Shown: positions 18,274-27,200 of the stretch, in pieces
Numbering within the stretch: position 1 is the first letter of the stretch
How the letters are laid out: each line of letters starts with the position of its first letter
Source of the DNA: Advenella mandrilli
GTDB taxonomy: Bacteria > Pseudomonadota > Gammaproteobacteria > Burkholderiales > Burkholderiaceae_B
Length of the DNA: 64,000 bases
Direction: 5' to 3'
NCBI RefSeq assembly: GCF_016595155.1
Contig: NZ_JAENGP010000003.1
Span: 62,001 to 126,000, forward strand
Notes under the pieces: model-generated
Seen by the model: the letters and a program-made list of their open reading frames with translations, nothing else
Databases searched by the model: none
Told to the model about the DNA's origin: nothing
Program-made: the position numbers and the translations under genes

Positions 18274-19421
18274 GCCGCTGCCCCCATGGTTTTACGCACC
18301 GGCACCACCCCATAGCGGGCAGCCTGGTAAAACATTTGCCTGAAACTGACGGCAATAAGCAGATAAACCACCAGATAGGCCAGCGAAGACAGCACCAGAG
18401 TCTGGGTACTTAAATACCGAAAAACTTCCTGCAGGGCAATTTCCTTGTAGACAATAAAAGGTAAATTCCGGAAATAAGACAGCGCGCCCGTTAACAAGAC
18501 CAGCAAGCACCCGGAAAAAGTCATGAGAGAGCACCACTTTTGTAAAAACACCGGCATTTTGCCAATATCCCGTTTTTTACCTAACAGGTAATAGCATAAC
18601 AGTGTCAACACCAGCAGCATGATCCCCAGCAACAGAATGCCCCCCCACCACACCTTGCGCCAGCCATTGGCGGCAAAAGGCACAAACAAAGTATCCTGGG
18701 CAAAAAGAACCTGCAAGACAAAGCCAGCCATGCCATACAAAGCCATGACCAGGCCAATACGGAAAGTCAGGTTTTCTGCCTGGTTCAAGGGCCGCCTTAA
18801 AACCTGCCAGGCACTAACACCCATCATCATGAAACCCAGACACAGGCTGGATCCGGCAAACACCAGTATCAAGCGCCAGGCAATTTCATGATGAAACACA
18901 ATGGCCAGCCAGTCATGCACAACAATATTGCTTTCTGTCTTAATAGTTCCCTGCGGGGCATTCATCCAGGACTGCAAGGCCAGCATCAGGTAAACAATGC
19001 CTGTCACCCCCAGTGCCGACATCAACACCGATGCCGTATGCCATTTTTCTTTCATTTTGCCTTGACGGTAAAGCATGCCGTTAAAGAAAATCAATTTACA
19101 GACAAAAGCCAGCAAGACGGCCAAACAGGCCAATGGCCCGGCCACACCGGCTATTTTCATTAGCAGTGCCGGCCATAACGTGCCTGCCTGTATCATCAGG
19201 GGGATGGTAACCGCCACACTAACCACCATGGCCAGGGCAAATACCCGTACCCAATAACGGTAAACACCAATCCAGGCGTCTTGCCCTGTCTTGTGCCAGG
19301 CCAGCTTCAGAAAAAGCAGCAGCCAGGCCGACGAAAACAACACGGCGACAAACACCGACAAAAAGCCTAATGAACCAAAGAACTGCCATTCGGCAAGCAA
19401 AAGCGGGGAAATTTCAAACAT
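18270..19421 (-). CDS. Divergent CydA-like subunit lacking canonical heme ligands and Q-loop
   Basis: A 383-residue polytopic membrane protein, much shorter than typical CydA (about 450-530). Homology is seen by eye over the whole length: EWQFF near the N-terminus aligns with LQF of CydA, MMGVSAWQVL with the ISAW motif, and YFRNLPF (316-322) with YGRQPW. In that alignment the ligand for heme b595 (H19 in E. coli) is L21, E99 and E107 become L100 and C108, H186 becomes L186, and the M393 region reads WWGGILLLG. The roughly 130-residue Q-loop region is reduced to about 20 residues. A His pair at 177-178 is not in a canonical position. The ATG at 19421 is preferred over a TTG six bases upstream; neither has a good ribosome site. 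Confidence 0.75.
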   Translation of the reverse strand: MFEISPLLLAEWQFFGSLGFLSVFVAVLFSSAWLLLFLKLAWHKTGQDAWIGVYRYWVRVFALAMVVSVAVTIPLMIQAGTLWPALLMKIAGVAGPLACLAVLLAFVCKLIFFNGMLYRQGKMKEKWHTASVLMSALGVTGIVYLMLALQSWMNAPQGTIKTESNIVVHDWLAIVFHHEIAWRLILVFAGSSLCLGFMMMGVSAWQVLRRPLNQAENLTFRIGLVMALYGMAGFVLQVLFAQDTLFVPFAANGWRKVWWGGILLLGIMLLVLTLLCYYLLGKKRDIGKMPVFLQKWCSLMTFSGCLLVLLTGALSYFRNLPFIVYKEIALQEVFRYLSTQTLVLSSLAYLVVYLLIAVSFRQMFYQAARYGVVPVRKTMGAAA

Positions 19422-19530
19422 AAGCAACGATTCACGAACTATTTTGTATAACTATGATTATTCACCGTGAGTCTAACCCCTGAACGTGGCAGAATGTATG
19501 CTATTTCATGATTTATTGATAAATTTCTGT

Positions 19531-21282
19531 ATGACTGATTTCTCAACTGATGTACCCGTTTCCAATTTTTTGCGAACCATTATTGAAAATGACCTGAGTG
19601 CAGGACGCTACCAATCCAAAAAATGGGCTGGCGTACCTGGCCCTGCATCGGTACAAGCCAATGCGCCCAAAGACAGCGCCAGAATCCGCACCCGCTTTCC
19701 GCCCGAACCCAACGGCTATCTACACATCGGGCATGCCAAAAGCATCTGCCTGAACTTCGGGCTGGCCCGGGATTACGGCGGCATCTGTCACCTGCGCTTT
19801 GATGACACTAACCCCGAAAAAGAAGAACAGGAATATGTTGATGCCATCAAAGACACGGTTCAATGGCTGGGTTTTTCCTGGACCAGCAGCGACCAGGAAA
19901 ACCTGTATTTCGCCAGTGATTACTTTGAATACATGTACGATTTTGCCCAGGCACTTATTATGGGCGGGTATGCCTACATAGACATGCAAAGCCCCGATGA
20001 AATGCGGGCTAATCGCGGCACGCTTACCTCGCCGGGTACCAACTCGCCATGGCGCGACCGCCCCACCGAAGAATCCCTGCAGCTGTTTATTGAAATGCGT
20101 GAAGGCAAGCACCCCAATGGCAGCATGGCGCTTCGGGCAAAAATAGACATGGCGTCACCCAATATCAACATGCGCGACCCGGTTATTTACCGTATTCGCC
20201 ATGCCGAACACCACCGCACCGGCAACCAGTGGCCCATTTACCCCATGTATACCTTTGCCCACCCCATTGAAGACGCACTGGAAACCATTACCCACAGCAT
20301 TTGCACGCTAGAGTTTGAAGACCAGCGCCCCTTCTACGAATGGGTTCTTGAAAAACTGGTTGCCCTGGGCAAATTAAATGAACCCCTGCCAAGGCAATAT
20401 GAATTTGCCCGCCTTAACCTTAACCACGTGGTCACCAGCAAACGCAAGCTGCTGCAACTGGTTAAAGAAAACCACGTCAATGGCTGGGATGACCCGCGCC
20501 TGCCTACGCTGGCCGGCCTGCGCCGCCGTGGCTACACGCCCGAATCCCTGCGTTTGTTCTGTGAGCGCATTGGCGTTTCAAAATCAGACTCGCGCATTGA
20601 TTACAGCGTGCTTGAGCAAGCCCTGCGCGACAACCTGGACCCCATCGCCGACCGTGCCGTGGCCGTACTCGACCCGCTTAAACTGGTTATTACCAATTAC
20701 CCCGAAGGCCAGGAAGAAGACTGTAGCGCGCCCAAAAACCCGCGCAACCCCGACCAGGGCCGCCGTTCTTTCCCGTTCACCCGTGAACTCTGGATAGAAC
20801 GCGATGACTTCAAAGAAGAACCACCCAAAAAATATTTCCGTCTGTTCCCCGGCAACCAGGTACGCCTGAAATACGGTTACGTTGTGCGCTGCACCGGCTG
20901 CGTCAAAGACGAACAAGGCAACATCACCCAGGTTCATGCCGAATACCTGCCCGACACCAAAAGCGGTACACCGGGCGCAGACAGCGTCAAGGTCAAGGGC
21001 AATATTACCTGGGTCAGCGCCAAACATGCCCAACCGGCCACGTTCCGCATTTATGACCGCCTGTTTACCAATGCACACCCCGATGGGCAAGACAAAGATT
21101 TCCTGGCGCACATTAACCCCAACTCCATGCAAACCGTTCAGGGCTGGCTAGAACCAGGCACCCAGACCACACCAGGCGCCCGCTGGCAGTTTGAACGCCT
21201 GGGCTACTTTACCGTAGACCCGGACTCTGGTGAAACCCCCGTTATCAACCGCAGCGTAACCCTGCGGGACGCATGGATTTAA
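19531..21282 (+). CDS. glnS: Glutamine-tRNA ligase
   Basis: A 583-residue class I aminoacyl-tRNA synthetase charging tRNA-Gln. The HIGH motif appears at 65-68 within PPEPNGYLHIGHAKS, and the KMSKS-like loop as VVTSKRKL. The C-terminal anticodon-binding beta-barrels are complete. The start at 19531 (MTDFSTDVPV) is preferred because the 15 residues available upstream to 19486 do not resemble the family. minC starts before its stop codon, so glnS and minC may be transcribed together. Confidence 0.95.
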   Translation: MTDFSTDVPVSNFLRTIIENDLSAGRYQSKKWAGVPGPASVQANAPKDSARIRTRFPPEPNGYLHIGHAKSICLNFGLARDYGGICHLRFDDTNPEKEEQEYVDAIKDTVQWLGFSWTSSDQENLYFASDYFEYMYDFAQALIMGGYAYIDMQSPDEMRANRGTLTSPGTNSPWRDRPTEESLQLFIEMREGKHPNGSMALRAKIDMASPNINMRDPVIYRIRHAEHHRTGNQWPIYPMYTFAHPIEDALETITHSICTLEFEDQRPFYEWVLEKLVALGKLNEPLPRQYEFARLNLNHVVTSKRKLLQLVKENHVNGWDDPRLPTLAGLRRRGYTPESLRLFCERIGVSKSDSRIDYSVLEQALRDNLDPIADRAVAVLDPLKLVITNYPEGQEEDCSAPKNPRNPDQGRRSFPFTRELWIERDDFKEEPPKKYFRLFPGNQVRLKYGYVVRCTGCVKDEQGNITQVHAEYLPDTKSGTPGADSVKVKGNITWVSAKHAQPATFRIYDRLFTNAHPDGQDKDFLAHINPNSMQTVQGWLEPGTQTTPGARWQFERLGYFTVDPDSGETPVINRSVTLRDAWI

Positions 21283-22079
21283 ATGGATTTAACTTTTTTT
21301 CCGAAACAGGCATTACTGTGACAAGCAAAGCCAATACCACCCAAGCACTCATCTTCAAAAGTGCCTCCCTGTTTGCATTACGCATTGTGCTTAATAGCAG
21401 CAATCTTGCCGCCCTTAAAGAAGCCATTACCCGGAAAATGTCAGAAGCCGGCAGCCTGTTCAAGGACGAGGCGGTTGTGCTTGACGCCACCCGAATTAAC
21501 GAAGCGCCCGACTGGCCTGCCCTGCTGGCTCATTTGCAGGCCAACCATCTGCCCGTGATTGGCGTGATGGCCGAAGGCGCGGTTCTGGACAGTGCGCGCA
21601 AAGCCGGACTGGTGCCGGTTACCCTTTCTACGCCTTCCAATGCCAATCGCAGGGACGATGAGCCACCTGCCGCACCCATACCGCAGGCAGCCCCCGCAAA
21701 ACCAGAGCCCGAACCAGCCCCAGAGGCACCACCGGCTGAACCTACCCTGGTTATCAAGCGCCAGCTGCGTTCAGGCCAACGCGTTTATGCCCGTAACAGT
21801 GACCTGATCATTATTGGGGCCGTCGGCCGTGGCGCCGAGATTATTGCCGATGGCAATATCCATGTGTACGGCCCCTTGCGTGGCAAGGCCATTGCGGGAG
21901 CCAAGGGTAATACCCAGGCCCGGATTTTCACCTCTCAGTTAGACGCCGAGCTGCTGGCCATTGCCGGCATTTACCGTCTTATTGATGCCGACTTCAACCA
22001 AAGCCTGATCAAGCAGCCGGTTATTGTAGAACTGGAAAATGAATCACTTAGCTTCATTAGCAACGATGAACATAAGTAA
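21273..22079 (+). CDS. minC: Septum site-determining protein MinC
   Basis: A 268-residue FtsZ inhibitor. The N-terminal FtsZ-binding domain spans about 20-115. A Pro/Ala/Glu-rich linker (about 130-155) follows, then the C-terminal beta-helix that binds MinD (about 160-265, starting LRSGQRVYARNSDL). The ATG at 21273 overlaps the glnS stop; a GTG at 21318 would remove 15 residues and gives an N-terminus more like related MinC proteins. It acts with MinD and MinE encoded just downstream to keep division at mid-cell. Confidence 0.93.
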   Translation: MDLNGFNFFSETGITVTSKANTTQALIFKSASLFALRIVLNSSNLAALKEAITRKMSEAGSLFKDEAVVLDATRINEAPDWPALLAHLQANHLPVIGVMAEGAVLDSARKAGLVPVTLSTPSNANRRDDEPPAAPIPQAAPAKPEPEPAPEAPPAEPTLVIKRQLRSGQRVYARNSDLIIIGAVGRGAEIIADGNIHVYGPLRGKAIAGAKGNTQARIFTSQLDAELLAIAGIYRLIDADFNQSLIKQPVIVELENESLSFISNDEHK

Positions 22080-22106
22080 CAGCGGGAAATTTTAAATTTT
22101 TTACAG

Positions 22107-22140
22107 TTGAACAAGGTCATTATGCGGTAAGATAATGACC
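22107..22140 (+). promoter_or_regulatory. Candidate minD promoter with inverted repeat
   Basis: TTGAAC at 22107-22112 and GATAAT at 22131-22136 are 18 bases apart and would suit sigma-70. A perfect 9-base inverted repeat (GGTCATTAT at 22115-22123, ATAATGACC at 22132-22140) overlaps the spacer and -10 region, so a regulator could control minDE separately from minC. Confidence 0.5.
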
Positions 22141-22167
22141 ACTTAAAGATTACAGGAATATCTTTTC

Positions 22168-22983
22168 ATGGCACGTATTATTGTCGTTACATCAGGTAAA
22201 GGCGGTGTGGGCAAAACCACCACCAGCGCCAGTTTTTCAGCAGGCTTGGCCATGCGTGGCCACAAAACCGTCGTTATCGATTTTGACGTTGGCCTGCGCA
22301 ACCTTGACCTCATCATGGGTTGCGAACGCCGTGTTGTTTACGACTTCGTCAATGTCATTCAAGAAGAAGCCACACTAAACCAGGCCCTTATCAAAGACAA
22401 ACAGCTTGAAAACCTGTTTATTTTGCCCGCCTCACAAACCCGCGACAAAGACGCGCTTACCAAAGAAGGCGTGGGCAAAGTCCTTGAAGACCTGAAAAAA
22501 ATGGGCTTTGAATACATTGTGTGCGATTCACCGGCCGGTATTGAAACTGGTGCCTTAATGTCGGCCTATTTTGCCGATGACGCGCTGGTGGTTACCAACC
22601 CTGAAGTCTCATCGGTACGTGACTCTGACCGCATTCTAGGCATTTTGTCGGCCAAGTCCAAACGGGCCGAAGATTCACAAGAGCCCGTCAAGGAGTTCCT
22701 GGTACTTACCCGCTACAATCCCAAACGTGTTGAAGAAGGCGAGATGCTTTCACTGCAAGACATTGAAGACATTTTGCGTATCAAGCTGATTGGTGTGGTG
22801 CCAGAGTCCGAAGCGGTGCTTCAGGCATCCAATGCAGGTATGCCAGCCATTCACCTGAAAGACACCGACGTGGCTGAAGCCTACCAGGATATCGTCGCCC
22901 GTTACCTGGGCGAAGAAAAACCCCTGCGCTTTACCGAATACGAAAAACCGGGCTTGCTGAAACGGCTCTTCGGAGGGAAATAA
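22168..22983 (+). CDS. minD: Septum site-determining ATPase MinD
   Basis: A 271-residue deviant Walker ATPase: GKGGVGKTT at 10-18 with the signature lysine K11. The C-terminal amphipathic membrane-targeting helix ends [13 protein letters not shown]-bound dimers bind the membrane and recruit MinC, and MinE triggers hydrolysis and pole-to-pole oscillation. minE begins one base after its stop. A likely separate promoter lies in the 88-base gap after minC. The ATG is preceded by ACAGGAATATC. Confidence 0.97.
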   Translation: MARIIVVTSGKGGVGKTTTSASFSAGLAMRGHKTVVIDFDVGLRNLDLIMGCERRVVYDFVNVIQEEATLNQALIKDKQLENLFILPASQTRDKDALTKEGVGKVLEDLKKMGFEYIVCDSPAGIETGALMSAYFADDALVVTNPEVSSVRDSDRILGILSAKSKRAEDSQEPVKEFLVLTRYNPKRVEEGEMLSLQDIEDILRIKLIGVVPESEAVLQASNAGMPAIHLKDTDVAEAYQDIVARYLGEEKPLRFTEYEKPGLLKRLFGGK

Positions 22984-22984
22984 T

Positions 22985-23260
22985 ATGTCATTCCTAAAGT
23001 TTTTTCTTGGAGAAAAAAAGTCCTCGGCCAGCGTTGCCAAAGACCGCCTGCAAATCATTCTTGCACGTGAACGAAGCCCGGGCAGCACCGAGCCCGACTT
23101 CCTGCCCGCTTTGCAAAAGGAACTGATTGAAGTCATCTCCAAGTACATCAACATCAACGCAGACGACATCAAGGTCCAGCTTGACCGCAAAGACACCCTG
23201 GAAGTACTTGAAGTAAAAATTGAAATGCCCCAGGAAGACAAAAACAAAAAAGCAAAGTAA
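22985..23260 (+). CDS. minE: Cell division topological specificity factor MinE
   Basis: A 91-residue protein with the usual layout: an N-terminal membrane-binding and MinD-contact segment ([14 protein letters not shown], then a helix including [10 protein letters not shown]) and a C-terminal dimerisation domain. It stimulates MinD ATPase and so drives oscillation. The ribosome site GGAGGG lies at the end of minD. It is the last gene of the run, ahead of a strong hairpin. Confidence 0.96.
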   Translation: MSFLKFFLGEKKSSASVAKDRLQIILARERSPGSTEPDFLPALQKELIEVISKYININADDIKVQLDRKDTLEVLEVKIEMPQEDKNKKAK

Positions 23261-23270
23261 CCGCTACAGC

Positions 23271-23304
23271 GGCTCCCACGCGGGCGCATGGGAGCCAGAA
23301 AAAA
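23271..23304. repeat. REP-like palindromic element, copy 2
   Basis: GGCTCCCA (23271-23278) pairs with TGGGAGCC (23289-23296). The segment and the AGAAAAA that follows match the element at 7399-7430. It sits directly after minE and before a terminator. Confidence 0.5.
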
Positions 23305-23335
23305 ACCGCTGCAAACATCATGCTTGCAGCGGTTT
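23303..23335. terminator. Bidirectional terminator after minE
   Basis: A perfect 12-base stem (AAACCGCTGCAA at 23303-23314 with its complement at 23324-23335) around a 9-base loop. It is flanked by an A-run on one side and TTT on the other. It lies between minE and the convergent adhesin/lipoprotein operon. Confidence 0.85.
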
Positions 23336-23379
23336 ACGGTTATGCCGGACTTAACCGGCCGGCATTATGCCTGTTGGAC

Positions 23380-23407
23380 TCGTTCCCACGCGCCTGCGTG
23401 GTAACGC
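23380..23407. repeat. REP-like palindrome, diverged copy
   Basis: CGTTCCCACG-CGCCTG-CGTGGTAACG is an imperfect palindrome with a single mismatch per arm. It belongs to the widespread CGTTCCCACG/CGTGGGAACG extragenic type. It lies just beyond the stop of the OmpA-like gene. Confidence 0.45.
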
Positions 23408-23424
23408 TTGCCCAACCGTTGTTT

Positions 23425-24210
23425 TTACTGAATATTAATTTCCACGCGACGGTTGGGTGCCAGACATTGAATCAACTGGGCACCACTACCCTCACACTGC
23501 ACCACTGGCTGAGACTTGCCAGCACCACGTGCCTGTAACAAATTGGCAGGTACACCCTGGGCTGCCAGATAATTGGCAATAGTCACCGCCCTGTCTTGCG
23601 ACAGCTTCTGGTTATAGGCCTCTGAGCCCAAACGATCAGTGTGCCCTACTACCGTTACCGCTGTCAGGTTCTGACGGCTTTTAAGATGGCTGGCCAAATT
23701 GGCTAACTCAGTACGACCTGCAGTAACATTACTTAAGTCTGAACGATCAAAAGCAAACAGCGCATCGGCACTTAGGGTATAACTTTCGTTCTGTTGGCCA
23801 TCAGGGCAAACCGACCCTTCGGTAACCGGTTTCCAGTAAAAATTGCGGGCAATCAGATTGTTATCAAACAGCACTTTATACTGGCAGGTGCTAATGTTAT
23901 TAACGCCCTGTCCGGGGGTATTGAAGTGAAACAGGTAATCCCACTCTTTAACCCGGAAACCTTCCGCAAAATGAGGGCGACCCAGCAAATAATATAGCTG
24001 GTCACGGGTCACCCCGTCGCGAACCTGGGCAAGTGCCCCCAGTACCGGGAAAGTACCCTGGTCATTATCAAACTTGACAGCATCCACATTCGGCCATACC
24101 AGCTCACTGGCTGTGCCCTCTTTGCTGACATTGCTCATGGTGCCGCATGCGGTTAATGCCAAGGCGGCTGCTACCGCAACGATACTTGCTTTGTATTGAA
24201 AAAGTTTCAT
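23425..24210 (-). CDS. Lipoprotein with BamE-like and OmpA peptidoglycan-binding domains
   Basis: A 261-residue predicted outer-membrane lipoprotein. The signal peptide ends in the lipobox LTAC (Cys22). A BamE/SmpA-like domain follows (about 50-130: QVRDGVTRDQLYYLLGRPHF, then VKEWDYLFHF). An OmpA C-terminal domain (about 150-261) has TVVGHTDRLGS and ends RRVEINI, and would bind peptidoglycan. The start at 24210 is chosen for its AAGGAA ribosome site and signal peptide; an extension to 24273 lacks both. It follows the giant adhesin by 88 bases on the same strand. Lipoprotein partners such as SadB are known to help trimeric autotransporters, and this protein may do the same. Confidence 0.85.
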   Translation of the reverse strand: MKLFQYKASIVAVAAALALTACGTMSNVSKEGTASELVWPNVDAVKFDNDQGTFPVLGALAQVRDGVTRDQLYYLLGRPHFAEGFRVKEWDYLFHFNTPGQGVNNISTCQYKVLFDNNLIARNFYWKPVTEGSVCPDGQQNESYTLSADALFAFDRSDLSNVTAGRTELANLASHLKSRQNLTAVTVVGHTDRLGSEAYNQKLSQDRAVTIANYLAAQGVPANLLQARGAGKSQPVVQCEGSGAQLIQCLAPNRRVEINIQ

Positions 24211-24298
24211 TAACATTTCCTTAATAGTTAAACGTTTTAGTGCCCGGACCACACATAAAGGTGTGTGGCCCAAGCCATGGTTAATGGCTAATGTAAAA

Positions 24299-27200
24299 TT
24301 ACCACTGGTAACCTACACCGGCACCGTAAGTTGTGTCACCACGACTATTACCAGAAACCGAACCTTTCAATACCCATTTACCGTTATCAGAGATGGTTGA
24401 CAAACCAGCCGCAAAACCCTGCTCACCACGGTGCCCCGCTGTTGAAACCGCAAACATGCTCTTGCCTGGCAAATAAGCCTGTGGCAAGTTGGCCATGGCC
24501 GCTGCCGAAGCAGTACCCGCCCTGGCATCCCTGTCAACACGACGCAAATCACCACGTACAGAGTTGATCTGGTTATTGATGTTGGTAACAGCACCTTGTA
24601 GCTGGCCCACGTTAACCGCATCAGTTTCATTAACACCTGCTGCCACGTTGGTGATGGTTTTACTGCCTGCATTAATGCCATCGACAGAAACGCTTGGGCC
24701 AACCTGGTCACCCTCGTTATTCACGAATGACAAGCCATTGTTGTTAACAATCGTATTGCCCGCCTTGAAGGTCGAGGCATTCACAGTTGTGGCGTTAACA
24801 GTGGTGGCATTAACTTCTGTCACGGTAATCGTGTCATTCAGTGCAAAGTTCACTTCAGCACTGCCAACCACTTGCGTAATCACGATATTGCCATCGTTAT
24901 TCAGCAAGCTGACTTTATCACCGGCCTGAACCTGTGAATTATTGCCTCCGGCATTCAAGGTCCAACCCTGGTTCAAGACCTCAATGGCATCACCAACATT
25001 GTTGACCACTTCGTCTTTGTTACCAACCGTGTAACTTGGTGCACTAACCGTACCATCATCCTTCACTGTGGAACCACCACCCAGGGCATCAGCCACAGAC
25101 TGGCTAATATCCTTGATCTGGCCACCGTTAACGGCATCTTTGCTGCCTGCGGCGATGGTGCCCTCAGCAACGTTGGTGATTTTATTACCACCGACATCTA
25201 CTTTATCGGCTGTAAAGGCCAAATCACCGGTAGGTCCACCTTTTACGGTCAGACCGGTATCTCCCAGATGTACCTTGTCGCCCACCTTAACACCACTATC
25301 GTCCATGACTGTCTGGCCTGCGGTCACCGAATCAACAACCAGATTAGGATCAACGGAGATTTCAATATTAACATTGCCGTCTTCTTTCGGTTTCTGAACA
25401 ATGTCGATATTGTCACCCGCCACCAGGGTTAACTGGTCACCGGGCAGAATATCAGCGGGTCCACCTGTGCCGGTTCCGGGGGTACCACCTGTACCTGTAC
25501 CTGTACCTGGATTCGAACCACCTGGATCATTAACCGTAACCGTCCAACCTTCAGCAAGCTTGTCAATGGCCTCCTGCACGGTTGAATAATCTTTACCATT
25601 AATGCTGTAAGTAGGGCTTGTGAAAGTGCCTTTTTCAAAGTCAAAGCTTACATCACCACCAAAAATGTTCTGGACCGAATCCGCCAGGAACGACAGCTGG
25701 CTGCCATTGACGGCATCGGTGCTGGTTGCGCTAATTTCACCTTTTGCCAGACTGGTGATTTTATTACCACCCATGTCAATGCCATCCGGTTTAATGAACA
25801 CCGTATTGGGCAATTGAGCACCACTTCCATCAACAAAGCTCAAGCCGTTGCTGTTAAGGAAAGTACCGCCCGCATTAACGCTGTCAACCTTGATATTTTT
25901 AGCCAGATCAAAGGTGAGATTCGTCTTGTCTTGCGCAATCACGATATTGTCATCGGTATTGTCAAAATCAACACTGCCCCCTGGCGCCACGTTTTCAGAA
26001 ACATCCGCCTCATTCGTGGTGACGTTCCAGCCTTTATTGGCAGTTTCGTTCACGATAGACAGCTGCTCTTCTGTCGCCGCACGACCAGAACCATTGGCAA
26101 ACTCAGGGTAATCGATGGTCTTGTTAGTCAAGCCAGCAATTGTGCCTGTGTTGGCATCTATTGCAATGGTATTGGCCGGACCACCGGTTGGGTTGGCAAA
26201 CAATTCAATCTTGCCGGCTTCCACTGTAGTGGTTGCCGTTGGATTAGCTGTTACATCATGCACCACCAGACCTTTGTCGTTAACAGTGGTATCACCTACT
26301 GTCAAGCTGCCGTCTTCAGTCAGGTCAATGTCTTTGGCCAGCTGGATGCTAAGGGCGCCATCGTCTTTCTGAACCACACCGATATTGCCTTCACCTGTCA
26401 GGTCAGTCGGCTCTGTTACACCACCGGTTAAACCTAAAGTCTGGTTCAGCTTGCGTGTCACGGTGTTGCCATCGTCACCCACAAACTTCAGGCCGTCATT
26501 CAGATTGGCCACTTCCTGCGGATCACCTTTTTCATCGGTGTACACAATACGGGTGGTGGTTTCACCATCAAGACCATTAACACCGGGCGCTCCATCTTTC
26601 ACGCTGATGTTGGTGCTGGCACCATCGCTGCCATCGGCACCTTTTGGACCGGTCAAGCCGATAGAACCATCGGCACCGTTCAGTACCACTGATGCACCGT
26701 CCTTGCCATTCACGCCAATGGTGCCATTAACACCGTCAACGCCATCCTTGCCTACCTGGATGTCTTCCAGGTCAGTCAGTTTGGTGGCCAGCTTGATGCG
26801 CAAGTCACCGCTTTCACTGTCTACCCGGATATTGCTATCGGAAGCACCTGCTGCCGCATCCAGACCACCCACAATATTCAGGGTTTCTCCCAGATCTTTA
26901 TGGATGTCTGCACCGGTGTTTCCGGCAAAGTTCAGGCCTGCGGCTGTCAGATCATTGGTGGCCGTTTGCAAGTCACCAATATTGGCAGCATTGGTCAGGG
27001 TATCACCGGTAGCATCAGCCAGGTTAATACCACCCAGACCGCTGGCGACACCGGTAACCTGTTTATTGCCACCATCAATACCGCCAACCGTTACGCTTGG
27101 ACCATCCGTAATGGTGAGGCCAGAGCTGTTAATCACGGTTGTGTTGGTACCATCCGTGAAGGTTGCACTGTTCAGGCCAAGTAGGTCTTTAGCCAACTGG

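Noticed and set aside
17251-19421. Plain functional cytochrome bd oxidase
   Set aside because: The heme-ligand and Q-loop positions of subunit I are not conserved in a hand alignment, so the ordinary assignment was not accepted.
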